A stretch of DNA of 64,000 nucleotides from Hymenopellis radicata (taxonomy: Eukaryota; Basidiomycota; Agaricomycetes; Agaricales; Physalacriaceae). How positions within the stretch are numbered: position 1 is the stretch's first letter; every line of letters starts with the position of its first letter. Position numbers and translations under genes: made by a program. The DNA lies in assembly GCA_015501595.1 (NCBI GenBank), contig JADNRX010000038.1, positions 182,051 to 246,050 of the forward strand, written 5' to 3'. Below, piece by piece: positions 23,921-36,900 of the stretch. Under the pieces are notes generated by a model that saw only the letters and a program-made list of their open reading frames with translations, did no database searches and had not been told where the DNA came from.

Positions 23921-25027
23921 GGGCGTTCAGTAGACTCGATGCCAGTCGCTGGTTCGAGACTAGGCGTTCATACATTCTGCATGTTTAACACCTTTACTTG
24001 TTGTATCATAGTGATGTTGTACGCAGGGTTAACGTTGTCATGTCGCGCTAGTATATCCATTATTGGTGTCTCGTCTTGTTGTGCGTTACTAATACCAACC
24101 AAGACGAATCTATCCTAGCGCATGACAATTCGTTTTAAGGCACACGGACAATCGCAAGAGGTAAGTTTAAGAGAGGCGAGGTGGGCTAATGATCTTGAAG
24201 TGATATGTTGCACAAGTATGTGGCGCGAGACAGGGATAACTTGCCGAGATGGTTTTGAAGGCGGGGAAGCGTGTCAATTGGGTGTCCGGCAATCAACTGG
24301 TCGACGAAAACCAACGCTACTAATTCGAAGATCCTTCAAATGACGAAAAGGAGCAAGAATGCACGGAGAATGGGAGCGGGAAATCATGCCGAGTCAGTCA
24401 CTGCGACGATATTCCAAGATGCGGGCAATGAGAAGTATGGGAGATGATCTCCATTGGTGGTATAGAAGCGAATTTTCCTCATTTTACCGCGCCTTAACGT
24501 CATTTAATGGGGGTAGCATGTCGTGGGATGAGGTAGTAACAAGGGCAGTGTAGTTTAGTGCACTAGATACTGCCTGTACTCTACCGCCGGCGTTCCTCTG
24601 TGGGACCGTGCCGTGTATCGACTTCCTTTTGACTTCCTTCCTTCCTTCCGTGCGTGTGACGCTTGTGAGGGGTGAGAGGATATGTTTGTGCCTGCCCATC
24701 AGTGCGAACCCAAAATCTTTCAAACTACGGCCTGAGAAATCAACGGATCTAACAAGAGTGCAGACGGAGGGAGCTAGAGTGTCCGAAAGAGGCCGGAAAT
24801 CTTGGAGTCAAATCGTTCTCCCCGTATCCAGATTCGTCGTTCCAGCCGCAAATAGTGCCACAGATAAGTGCGAAGCCAACGATGTTCTCGGCGCGGATGG
24901 TAGACTAGGTGGCCTCACTCAACTCGCGTACTTGGATAAGAAGATTGAACACAAAACTACATTCAGACATTGGTTAGTTCTAACTGAAAGTGGTATACAT
25001 TATTAAGATCGGTCCGCTGTGAAATCT
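23921..25027. other. Intergenic, no gene recognised
   Basis: Only short open frames occur on both strands, the longest being 132 codons at 24608-25006, without domains or splice partners. Confidence 0.4.
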
Positions 25028-25958
25028 CTAGAAAGCCTTGGATACAACACCATAGAACTGTTTGCCTTGGATGGTAGCCATCTCAAGCTCAAGCTTGCTC
25101 GGCTGGCGGCTGCCATCAGGGCCCGCGAGGGATCCAGCACCCCAAGCAGAACCTGAGAAAAGACGATGAGATGTGATACAAGCAGGAACGCCTAGATAAA
25201 CATACCGCCGTGAGCCTCCTCGAGGGAGGTGGCCAGCGCAAAGGTTTGCGAGTATCCAAGAGGGACATAGACTATGCCGTGGTGGCTAAAAGTAGACATG
25301 GAAGCCAACGCAGTGCTCTCTTGTCCACCTCCCAAACTAGCGGTGGAGACGAACAGACCGGCGTATTTGCCTGCGAGCGCGCCCTTGCCCAGAGACCACC
25401 GGTAGTGTCCCAGAAGGCCTGAAATCAGACGATGAGGAGAACATCACGCGACAATGGCGGAGTAGCGCACCTTCCACTGGCCTGGGAAGTTTCCGAAACG
25501 CGTGGGTATACCAATGAGGAAGGCATCATAGGTAGCGAGCGTGTCGGCATCGATGATCGGATAGTCGGGTTTGGGAGGCGCGTGCATTGCGGCGAGAACG
25601 CTCTCCGGAAGAGTCTCGGGATCCTAAGAAGAGCCGATAAATACGCGCACCGTCACAAGCGTCGCGGGACGTACTGGAAGATCTTGGCGTCGCCGCCAGC
25701 TGCCTTGATGCCTGCGAGCTCAGCCTCGGCCACTGCGAACGAGAGATCAGACGGCGGCTGTAGACGGAGGCGATAAAACATACTCTTTGCGATATGGCCG
25801 TACATCGAGTAGATGACGACAGCGATCTTGGGGGCCATTTTGCTAGATGTAGATGGGGAGGCGGTGGGAGTGGTGGTTGATGATGATTTGGATTTCGGGG
25901 CTGCTTTTATCTCAGGATCCTCGAAATTTGCTTTTTGACGTTTGGATGGGAAGCACAT
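25028..25958 (-). pseudogene. WrbA/Pst2-like NAD(P)H:quinone oxidoreductase (flavodoxin fold), frame-broken
   Basis: The order of pieces is that of a fungal Pst2-type flavodoxin: a Ser/Thr/Lys-rich leader from ATG 25958; KIAVVIYSMYGHIAK, the FMN-phosphate loop, in exon 1; AEAELAGIKAAGGDAKIF in exon 2; [15 protein letters not shown] and FWDTTGG in exons 3-4; [10 protein letters not shown]; then [14 protein letters not shown]; and the C terminus [11 protein letters not shown]. Two single-base problems stand out. Near 25386 the frame needs one extra A (GCAAGGGC where GCAAAGGGC is expected), and without it the frame runs to a stop. Near 25619 the junction of exons 2 and 3 also lacks one base for the expected IPETLPE. 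Both lie at short homopolymers, so sequencing error is possible. If they are real, the gene is dead. These enzymes reduce quinones by two electrons using FMN. Confidence 0.7.
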
Positions 25959-26690
25959 CGGAAATGGTGATGGTTGTCATACCTCAGCGTGATTATATAC
26001 GCAAGGTAGGTGGATTTAGTCATTTCTTTCGTATCGAAGGCTGTCAGCACGGTGGGTCGTGGGTGCAAGTGGCCAAAACAAGAAAGGTCCCGCTGGAAAT
26101 AGCCTGATATATCAGGCAATTGCTGATTAAGCTGACATTTGTTGCTTACGACGAGTGGGTCCCTGTGGATATCTGCTATATCGAGTGCTTCTTTCCCATG
26201 GTGATCTTCTTCTTCTTCGTGAGGCCACAAAGGGGGCTCCCTACAACTTTTTCAGCAGGTGGATTTGCTCTCCAAGAGTAAACCTGAGTAAAACGATCGT
26301 TTGCTTTGAAATCGTTGGCGTCAGATTCTGTACGACATGCATCACTAAGCTTACGCGTGGCGCATTCAGGTTTTATGATTGCGACAGCGACTATGCTGTG
26401 CGGATGGCCCAGCCACCTCGAATGCTCTCAATCGCAGGTTTTACGTCCTCAGGTGCTCATCTCTTGATTGAAAAGTCCTTGGTATAACTTCAAGCACGTT
26501 CCAAAAACATTATATGCAGCAGCAGTCATCAAAAGACCCTAGATAGGGCGTCACTATTCTCGGTTTTTTCACGTAAATCAACTTTGATGCTCATGTCAGC
26601 CAGGAAGTCAGTGGGTCTAAGTGGGCTCGGTAAGAACGCTTATAAACGCACCTTTACCCAATCCAGTCAACAGTGCCTGTAAGGCTCGCA
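25959..26690. other. Intergenic, no gene recognised
   Basis: No coding signal is visible. Short open frames only. Confidence 0.4.
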
Positions 26691-27400
26691 TCTTTCCAGT
26701 TGACTCAAAGGCTTTTCTTACTAGGCTTCGATAATTGCCTCAAGAGTCGACATGGACTATCTTCAGTGCACCTAGACTTGCCTTCTGCGTCTACGCTACC
26801 GCTACTCCCTGCCTAATCCCGAACATCGGCCGACGCGACTCAGGCGGGACATTCTTCGCGGCGTCGGGATTTTGGCACCCTACTCAGACATCTGCGCCGT
26901 CAATAGAAGGTTTACATGCTGAACGTGCCATATACACAATGATATGGACGCCGTCGACGCATTCCTCGTTCCAAGGTGAGATTATTCATTTCGACCACTT
27001 GCCAAGTCGTCTCATACTACTCTCTAGTCCAACGTTCATCGGATGACCACTGTAGGACGTGATGTTGTACTACTCGTCGAGTCGCACGATGTCGTCGTTA
27101 CGCTCGAAGGGCGGATACTGCGCGCGCCAGACGTCGCCCAGCCTGGACGGCATGATGATGTTCGGGATGTCGGTGGGAAGTTCAAACGTTCCTTGAACCT
27201 ATCACTACTCTGAAGGGACTACTGATGGATGTCTTGTCGTCGAGTATGGCTTCGTCGGCGTCCTTGATGCACGACGGTAAGTAATTATCGTCCTCGTTCC
27301 ATTTGTCACTTGAACTGACTAGTATGTTCAGTAACATTGATTCCTAACGATGTCGTTCGGTATCCAGTGGTTTTCATCGCTGTGCTGAGTTCGAGATTTT
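26691..27400 (+). repeat. Partial, isolated copy of the right end of the 14-kb unit
   Basis: The sequence matches 45450-46090 and 59820-60440 in order: the run gactatcttca with the following gcctagactygcctt-type block, the cggccgacgcgactcaggcgg block, the gacgtgatgttgt exon-like block and the gtaagtaatt donor. A remnant gtatgttcagtaacattgatt follows. Divergence is clearly higher than between the two tandem units, so this is an older stray copy. Confidence 0.7.
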
Positions 27401-28516
27401 TCTACGCCTTTTCGATACTGTAGCTTTGAGATCGATGGTAGCCTTGTAAGTTGCCACTATCTTTGATTTAACAGAAACAAAGTCGAACAGACATCAAGTC
27501 ATCGTGCCACACTATCGCGTGCTGCTGATGTATGCCCTCTTCTTCGTCGACTTCTCCGGTGGTTAGCACAATCAAGCCCATTTAAGTACAGACTCGCGGC
27601 TGCGCAAGGCCGCTACTGAAAACGAGTGCAACGCCGACCAGCAATCATTCAATGGGATAACCGTAGAGTACATCATGATGTACGCGCTGCTCAGTTTCCC
27701 TTCTCTTCTTCCTGGAATCTGACTGTTTACTGAGGGTGGCTCCTTGCAATAACCTCTCGCGATGACGGTACCAGATACAGTGACTTGTCAAGCTGCAGGC
27801 GGACAAAGTCCTCGAGAATGCGGCTAGCCACGATGAGAAGGGAATATGTATAGCAATCCGTGGTACTTATGCGAAGGATGGAGGAGTTCACTGGCCCAGC
27901 GCAGGGTGCAGCTTTGGGCGCGTTAGTGGCGGCTGAGTCGTTGGACTGTTGATGGAAGGAAATACTACTGCGGCCTGTTGATAAGTACCCTCATGAGGAC
28001 ATTTCTTGAAGAACTCGAATTTACTGTTATTCGATTCATTTCCTGCGGTTACAACAGTTAGGACATCACGAATTTTGATTTGTACAGCGCAACTTCGCTG
28101 AGATGTCAAATGAATAACATCAATCCTCGGTTAGAATCAACATGTCAAGAAACGTTCTTCAAACGAAGGTGTGCTTATTTTTGAACTGCGATTTGTGCAA
28201 CTTGTCATATTATTACTTACACCTCACGGCGTCCATCTTCTAGTACATAGATTCCCATGTCAAAAATGTGAAATGGAAAGGCGCTCCGAAGGATATTTCC
28301 CAGTGGCGAAACCCTTCAGTCTTCCCAGTGTGTTTGTGAACCTGAAGGTCATCGTAAGTAAACACGAAGGAGACATAGTGGAGATGAACACTTACTTGCT
28401 ACGAACAGTTCGTTTAGAACGTATTGGCCCGCTTATACTGCCCAAAAGCCGCGCTGATTTCGTTGCTTGCGCTATCTTCGCGGACGAGTGCGCCGCAGTC
28501 CGTGCAGAGCGAACCG
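27401..28516. other. Intergenic, no gene recognised
   Basis: I see no domain-bearing frame. Part of this stretch may be further decayed unit sequence, but I could not align it by eye. Confidence 0.35.
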
Positions 28517-29112
28517 CTACAGCCGTCGAAGACCGTCTTTGGAGCGAGGTGATGGGGCGATTGGGATAGCAGAGAAGGAAAGCTCTTCTACTGTCGAAGG
28601 CGCAACAGTTGACACATCCGACTGTAACTCCGCCACAGATTCGTTGGAAGGAGTCGCTGGGTGTACAGTAGCCACTGAGGCTTCCGACGGCACAGTACTG
28701 AGCCGCGGAAGCACAACTTCAACAGACCGTGGCGGGTAATCGGGAGGGAAATCATCGACGTTGGTGGGCTTCAATAGCGGTCCCTTGCTCGTCAAAAGAC
28801 GGTAAAGGAAGTGTTCCCAGGTTCTGCTGGGCCGTGTGGTGAAGGCTTGGCGGCCGGTCGACCGGCGGCAGAGGGGGCCAGTACGTCAGGCGCAATCTCT
28901 AAAGGCCCAAAAGGCTGATCGACGGTCGAGGGATCGATAGACCGGAATTCGAAGGGGTCATTCCCGAAGATAACGCGCTGCACGGGTGAATGAGGTGTGC
29001 GCGGTTCCGTGTTGGGAGTCGCTTGATATTTGGAGACGTAGTCTCTGGGGATGGGGCCGAGGTAGGGCCAGGAATAATCTTCAACATCGACTCCGTTGAT
29101 TATGAAAACCAT
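28517..29112 (-). CDS. Small Pro-rich hypothetical protein, probably frame-broken
   Basis: Two open frames of similar style meet at about 28795: an N-terminal one starting MVFIINGVDVEDYSWPYLGP (29112 downwards) and a second ending SKDGLRRL. Both are rich in Pro, Ser and Asp with the same composition, and they would form one protein of about 195 aa if one base shift is allowed. The 5' side has a short AT-rich leader. I do not recognise the family. Confidence 0.35.
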
Positions 29113-31534
29113 TATGGATGAGTGAGTAGAGGTGTGGGTGATCAGTGTTGAAGGTTGTGGATATGTGTGGATAGAAATTTAGCGTAGTTGGGCGACTAGG
29201 CTTATATACCCAAGCAATCCTCGGCATCATAGGAGGAAGAGTGTTGGTCTATTCGTCATAGGAGGAGATGTGTTCGACTTCGATCGTTGAGGTTCAGAAG
29301 AGGTGATAGACAAGACAAGAATCCTGTGTGTCTCAATTGTAAACGGACACTGCGGGGTAAGACTATCTATGTTCCTGGTAAGAGCTTGACCGAAGTGGAT
29401 CTCGGTGGTAGTCGGCGGTGAACTGGAAAAAGATGACATTTCCATTCCAGAGACAAATAGTCTTAGAAGCGTTGGTTATGTCGTCTGAAGCACGGATTGA
29501 GAGCTCTTCCGAAGAAGATTCAGAGGTGCTGGGGCGCCGCCGGAGATCCCATATTGTGTCGCAAATGATAGCTTCCTCACCGGCAGTAGGATTGTTGTTG
29601 GCAATGGATGCTATTGGGGACCTTCTCGTAAAATGCGTACATCGGAACAAATACAATTAGACAGTCCATTCAGAGAGCGTCGAGGGAAGCTGGCGGGAAC
29701 TTGTAATGCGACCAGAGATCACCGTGGAGTGCCTACCGAGAGAGGCTTTACCGTTGAAGTTCACGTTGCATGTAGAAGGCCGAGTCAAGTTGATGGGTTA
29801 AACGCGGTCCGCGGACGGAAAGACCGGCAGGCATTTCTATTTATCTTCCTACCTTCGTGACCACATCCAAAATCATCCTGAGAAATCATCTGGCTGGTGC
29901 ATGCCGTCTCTACGGATATTTTTTAGACTGCGCTCGATGGCAAATCTGGTGTTTAATCAACCATGCGAGTAAACGCCATCGGCCTCCGAATCGCGTCGAG
30001 TTCAACAGCCTCCGCTTCTGCCTTAGGAACAGTACAAGCCTACTGCCCTTGTCTGGTGCGTTGCTCACCTCCCAGGCTTATTTTTTCACTTACATGGCAT
30101 TACAGAACGGGATGTAGAATGCGCGCGCCTGGCATGTTTTGTTTGCAATCAATGACACCTTTATCGAGGGTGCGAATCCCAGATAACTGGAAGAGCAGTT
30201 CATCTGCAAGGTTTACATTTTCCGACACTAGGCTATGTCATGTCGACGCGTCTCGCAGACGTTTCCTTCAATGCCTACCGCGCGCGCGTATTCTGTCCTA
30301 CGCAACTGTCAATGACACAGTTCTCCTGAATCACGGCGTCCAATAACAACCTACTAGACTCCCAGGTGATCACGAGCGAGGACCAGTGCCTGCACAGTAT
30401 CGCGAACATCTTAGTGACTCTAGATGGTCGGCGAAGATGCGCTACTTCTGACCAGAACTCGCCATCTGTTCTGGAAGTACGCCTCTGACCAGGCCTGGCT
30501 GCGCAGTCTAGCGCGCAGTGTGTATGTCATCCATACCATTGAAAAGTTTATATGGTGAAATGCCTTACGGTCTGGTACCACCCAAGCTTGTTATGTGCGC
30601 AAATGTTTTCAAATATGGCTGCTTGTTGCTTATTCGTATTCAGGCTCCGGGCTCATAAATGTATGAACGACTTCGTCCAGAGATTACTCAGGCAACGATG
30701 CAGGCGCGTTGGTTGTTCCTTTAACAAATATCGCTGATCGGGCTCCGGACTGTTCAGACCTAACCAATTTACCGGGAAGGTGCCAACATATCTGCACCGC
30801 TTTAAATTATGACGATGCGTCGCTTCTCAAGACACATCACTGAGTACGTTGAACTTCTGCTGTTGGTTTCTGCATCCTGACGTTGAACTTAGACTTGTGT
30901 GGCGTTGAAACAGAACGAAGCTCGGGTATTGGATCTCTCCTCGGTGTCTAAGCTTGCACTGCACCGGAGTCAATGAGACAGCATCCACGGAGCTGCGATC
31001 ACCGGTGATCGATTTGGTGGGTCCAAGTTTCCTCGATTATTATACTACGCTGAATATTACGTACGTATCCTCAGCACGCTGGACATATCATGTGTATACC
31101 TCGTTTCCACACCTCTAAAGTGTCTTCTAGCACCTCGCCGCTATGCTTGCCTTCAAGCTATTTCCATCATCATCTCTTCGTGCTCCCGAGTTCCATCGTA
31201 TAGCGACACCCACCTGTAGCCAACGTCGTTCGCGTCGCTCGTCTGTGAGACGTCGGACATCACGCGCATGATCGACTCGGTTTCGACCTTGGTTGAGCCC
31301 GAAATAAAACGTAAAGGCAGACTGTCTGCTGGTAAGTCTACTCCTATTCCCTGATGCACAGTCTAAAGCTTCTATGTCTCGATCGTTGAATCATCTCGAT
31401 TGTTGATTCGCTGAACCGTGTCTCTCAATGTCGTAGTAGGCTTCGATCTCGTTGCGCTGCGCACATGACCCCTATACCAACTTCTGTTTATAAAGAACGA
31501 TTTCGACCTCTCTCTTTCGTTCATCACTTTTATC
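29113..31534. other. Long intergenic stretch
   Basis: Short, unrelated open frames on both strands have no domain. The 300 bp before 31535 is CT-rich and is presumably the promoter and leader of the F-box gene. Confidence 0.4.
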
Positions 31535-32679
31535 ATGACTTTCAACTCCCTCCGCAAACTCATCAGCAAGCTCACCCGCACCCACCGTTCATCTGCGAGT
31601 ACTGGCCCATTCGGGCTTGTACCGCAAGAGCTTCTTGACCTCATCCTTTCCTATCTCGTCGACGACAAAGCTGCCCTTCTATCATGTGCACTTGTCCACC
31701 CCACTTGGACTGGCATCAGCCGGTATCGTCTCCCGGCTCTCACTCTAGTAGTCTCCTCTCCATCCCGTGCTAAGGAGCTCACGAAGCTCTTACGCTCATC
31801 GCGTGAGACGCTTTCCTCGTCCATCGCCGGTATAAACCTTGTCGGTGACGTACCATTCGACGATATCTCCACGACGCGCCATGCGAGTTGCTACCGCAAA
31901 TTGCTGCATGCTCTCAAAGTCAAGGGAACCATGCTTAGCTTGGGCGCGGTAGAGAACGACCCATCACTCGTCGGAATGTTCGCCCAGTATTTCCCGGAAC
32001 TCACCGAACTCAAAGTGATTTGCGCCTCATACCAAGATATCACGAGTTTCATGCGCGCGCTTGCCGGCTCTTTCCCGCGGCTCTCCGGGCTCAGTATCGA
32101 GCTTGGTGGACTGGATTTACCGGACGCATCGCTCTCTGGGCTGCGCGATCTCAGATTGGGCGCGCCATGCTTACGCAGTCTGCGCGTAGTTGGGTGGAAC
32201 AACGATCTCGTGCGCTGGTTGGGAGATAACGTCGTTGGGACACTGGAGCGCCTGGGGATGGAGACCGCCAGCGTGTGGTCGGCATGTCATCCTGGAGAGG
32301 CGATTTCGCTGATTCAAGGCAATATGGAAACGTTGAGGGATGTTAGGCTGTGTTTTGTGAAGCGCGATGGTTAGTGCTTCTTTTGTTTACTTCTTGTGTA
32401 ATGTGCTCACGTTTTGTGTGTTTAGGGTTTGATTTATCGGGTTTAGTGCACTTGGAGAACTTCGAATTTGCGATGGGGATGCGTGAAATGGAGTTGGGGC
32501 TGCCAAATGGGTGGAGGCTACCGAGGTCGTTGAAGAGGGCATATATACGGAATGTGGATCATATGTTGCCTGCGCATTGTCGTATGGGGTGTGGGGCTGG
32601 GGCTTATATTGAGGAAGGTGTTCTTTTTGAGGGTGCGGTTCTGCGGGGGGCGCTAGGGCTAGAATTCGATCGCCCCTAA
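31535..32679 (+). CDS. F-box-type protein, 362 aa, 2 exons
   Basis: Exons 31535-32369 and 32426-32679 close to 363 codons. After a basic N terminus, residues 28-60 form an F-box-like segment (GLVPQELLDLILSYL, then ALVHPTWT). The remainder alternates Leu-rich strands and helices in the loose LRR style of basidiomycete F-box proteins. A role as a ubiquitin-ligase adaptor is inferred from the family. The start is the ATG after a CT-rich leader. Confidence 0.75.
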
Positions 32680-33885
32680 TGCATAATGTTCCGTCGCTTT
32701 GAATAAAATTGATCCAACATCTCAGTCGGATTAATCTGCTACTTTTCAGAATTCGCATCAAATTTTTCTAGAGTACGTTGGACACTTTCTGGAAGATTGA
32801 TTGCTAGTTGTTTGTGTAGGACAGGTCCATGTGTGCCCATAGACAGCCTGGGTGCACAAGGTTCCTCCGGCTCCGACTAAGTACTTGACCTGAAGTGCAT
32901 CTGTACGGTTCTCAGTGTTTGCTGCCAGCACGCCGTAAGCACTTCAAAAGTTCGACACAGATCTCGCTTACGTCGGAACCAGGCGCGCACAAAAATGCTC
33001 TGTCCACTTCATACTGAAACCAGGCGCGTCAGTAGAAAGCGCGGTCCGGTACTGTGAGAGTCACTGGGACCGTGCTCAGACAGGAAATGTCAGTCTGTGT
33101 CCTGGTAATCCTCACCCAGGCGTCAGACTTACTTATTACGATTGTACGATGCCTACTTTGAATTTCAAAGAATACTCCGCAATGATCTGAGATGGTTCTA
33201 TCTGGCGTTCATATAGTGGTTCCTGAGGATCAGACTTTCGGGCCTGCACGCGGGTAGCTTAAAGATTGGGCAGTGAGATGGAACGAATGTGGCGTTGTGG
33301 CGCCATAATAAGTTTGGCTGGACATTGATTTTTCAGACTCGGAACGATAAATTGACTAGTAGTAATACAGTAGAGCGAGAGATTCCACGGAAAACACTAT
33401 ACAAAAGAGGACGAAATCAGAGCTTGGGGCGGGTATTATTGACTGCAGAGACATAAGCTTGTCCTTTTCTCGGTCCCAGATCTACGGCGAGTTGAAGAAG
33501 ACGGAAAGTAAACAAGCAACTGGCCTCGCAGCGGGCACCGTCACTGAATGTAGACAAGACACCAAGTTTCGTTCCCCCGTATGAATGGTCAAGACGCGTG
33601 ATTGGAATGGTAGTGAACGCATACATCTTGGCAGCGATTGGGATATGCCGGTACCGAGCACAACGAGAGATGACACAGAACAATCCGTCGAGCGAGGAAA
33701 CAGTAAACGGCAAGTGGGCTTACGGTACGCGCCATGGAGCATTACACATATCGACACACATCGTCAGCTGCATTCCGAGCGAATTCGCTCACCAGGCAGC
33801 ACATCGATCTATGAATGTATCCCGCTGTCTCCAAACTGTTCTCGGAACAAACACTGTGTAGTCAAGAATGCACTGAGGAAACGAT
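32680..33885. other. Intergenic between the F-box gene and the tandem array
   Basis: No gene is recognised. This is the left flank of the tandem array, and similarity to the other unit junctions begins abruptly at about 33883. Confidence 0.45.
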
Positions 33886-33976
33886 ACTGACATTGCAATG
33901 AAATAATGTAACAAGATGAGAGAGATAAATAAGATGATAACAAAAAAACAACAACAGCAAGAACACGAACGACAAA

Positions 33977-36900
33977 CTAATTGAGATACCCACGACACCT
34001 CACCGCCCCACACAAACACGGAATCTTATTATCCTGCTCAATCGGAAAATGATAATCTACCACACACATCAGCCACCATCCTCATCACACAAAGAAGAAA
34101 CCACTCACCATAGGTAATCTCATCCCCCAGCTCGATATCCACCTTTGCATAGATCACAATCTTCTTAACCCCATTCACCGGGATAATCTTCGCATTGCAG
34201 TTCGGGTCGCACGAGTGGTTGATCAGCCTTCCCAAATTCCCGCTCTTCGTCGCATCCACCACCTCCTCCTCGTCGATCCTAAAGAGGTAGCTGCTCCCGA
34301 TCCCCTGCCTCTCATACGCGCGCTCCCTGCGCTCCGCGACCTGCGCGCGCACGACCTGCCCACGTACTCGATGACCTTTTCACCAAATCAGCATCACGAA
34401 AGAAAGGAAAGAAAGGGACATACCATCTCGCCCTTACTGATCCTCTCCAGCGCATACAACCCCCAACTATGTATCGGACTCCTCGCAAACCTCAAATGCT
34501 TCTTCCGCGTCTGCAGCTGGTTAAACTTGAACGTCAGATCCGACGAGGCCTGCAGCGTCTGCGCCCGACTACTCCCCTCCCCAGCGAGCGACGCCGAAAT
34601 CGCCTTGTTCAGATTATGTATATCCTCCAGCGCCTTGTTCTTCACCCGATTGCTCGCCCGGTTGCTCCGGCTGCTCGTCACACCCTTCGTCGGACTCTCA
34701 GAAGCCCCACCACCCCCAGTAGGAATATTATTCGCATTCACATTCCCAGCGTCCTTCAAGTCCTCCGCGACACGCTGCCGCTCCGCGTACTGCGTCACGT
34801 ACCGCAGCTTGTCCTCGATGCGGATCTCATAGTAGCCCTCCGTCCGCGCCGCGCCGCTCTTGTGTGGCGCATTATCCAAGTCGCTCTCCTCGGGAACCGG
34901 AGGAGCTGAGGCGGGGACGCAGAAGCGTCCAGCGCAAGACGCGCAAACCACCGGTCTTCATCGTCGGCCCAGACACCCAGATCCTCTTCCTCTGGCTCGG
35001 GCTCTGGTTCGGGTGTGGGCGTGGGCGAGCGCGAAGGCTCCGGCGTAAGCGGCTCCAGCTCCATAACGGCAACGGCACCTCCTCCTCATCCTCCGACTCT
35101 GGCTCCTCCACCACCACCATCCGCTTCTTCGTCGTCTTGACCTTCTTCGGCTTCTTGACCTTTTTCTCCACCTTGAGTTTCTTGGCCGGCCTAACCTCCT
35201 CCTCCTCGACATCCACCTCGCTCTCGCCTTCCTCGTCAATCTCATGGTGCGCGCGCTTCGGCGTCGGCTCTTCCTCCTCCTCCTCGGATTCGACAGTGGC
35301 AGTTTTCTCCTCTTGGCAGGACGAACGGTCTCCTCCTCCTCCCGCTTGCGCTTCTCCTTGTCTGGCTGGTCTGCCTTGCGAAAGCGGAGTCCCTTGAGGC
35401 CGGTCTTCTGCTGCTTCGTCTCTTCCACGCGCTCCTCGATCTGCGGTCCCATACGGACGACGCGGCGGACTTCTCCAACAACGACGCCCTCTCGCACGTC
35501 CTTGACAATGACCTTGCGGACCTCTTCCACAATCATCCGCGCAGCAGCTTCAAGAAGCTCCAGGTCGTCCCATTTTTTATTTCGTTTCCCATCAAAGCCT
35601 GTGCAAAGGTGAGCGAAAGCTACACGTAGAGAAAGAAACTCACCAGTCCACACGCCGCCACAAGTCACCGCCTCGCCGACACGCACGCGCACCTCTCGAT
35701 ACCCCACCATACGCCGCGCTTCACTGTCGAGCACCCTCACCGCCCGTCTCGCGACATCACCCTTCCCAAATGTGACATACGCGCCGCTCTGTGCTCCAGC
35801 GACGGACCAACACAGCACGCTCTCGACGTCGGATCCAAAGCCAGCGCGCTCAAAAAACAAGCGTACTTCGTCGTCTGTATTAGGACCGAGCGACTGCAAT
35901 GTATCAGCAGAGATTCAGAACAAAAAGAAAATACTCACACGTCCATCAACAAATGTTACAAGAACATGATCCCTCCCATTCGCCTTGAGCCTCTCCTCGA
36001 CATCATCCTCACTAACCAGCCTCTGCGGCGGAGGTGGCGTATACCTCCCCTTCCTTCGTGACGGCCATACCGCCTCTCCCTAGACCTGGATCGATACCCT
36101 CTCCCACGATATGTATCCCACCGTCTCTCCCTCGACCGACTGCGACTCCTACTGCGACTCCTTTCCCTCTCGCGTCGGTCATACACCCTCGTCTGGCGCA
36201 CTTTGAAACCCTCCAACCGTCCTCGTCTTCGTCCCTCCTCAACCTCCTTCTCTTTCTCCTTGTCGTCGACAACACCACCTACAGCCTGTCTTGCGCGCTT
36301 GAGAATCTCCATCTTTTCACGCTCCCGCTCCTTGTCTGCCTCGCGCTCGTCGACTGGTCGCATGGGCGTAGCAGCTAAACTGGGATCCCTGGTAGACGCG
36401 ACGGGTCCTGGTTTCGGCGGTAATGGAAAAGGTGGTTTAGGTAGAGAGTGCGCTGGTTTGGGAAGAGATGGAAGGGAAGGATGTAGTGTCCTCGGCGTGC
36501 CTCCATGTGGCGTACCCGCGCCTCCATTCACCTTGAGTTGAACAGGAGTCGCCCCGTTGACCTTGGGTGTCGCAGCTTTGGGAGCAGCACTAACGGCGGC
36601 TTGCGTCTTGGCCTTCTTCCTCCGTTCGAGCTCCTTCACCACCGCCTCACACCGTCGTCCATCACCATCGAAACAGACATGGACATCGTCGCTACCTGTA
36701 CCAAGCGTAGCACGCATCGCAGGCGTAATTTGTCGAATTTCATCTGGGGTGCCTATAAACCATTTAGCATTGAAAGAAAAAAATAATTTCAACTCACCTT
36801 TCCATGGCCCATTGCCAGGCATCGACACACTAACCCCTTCCCACACCTTCCTCGCCACATCACCCTCACCAAACAAGACCCTCACCACGCCCCACGCGCC

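Noticed and set aside
30165..30190. tRNA-like T-arm (ggtgcgaatccc)
   Set aside because: No matching acceptor, D or anticodon stems could be found around it.
34215..34832. Plus-strand open frame over SET1 copy A
   Set aside because: It is a shadow of the minus-strand SET/N-SET exons.
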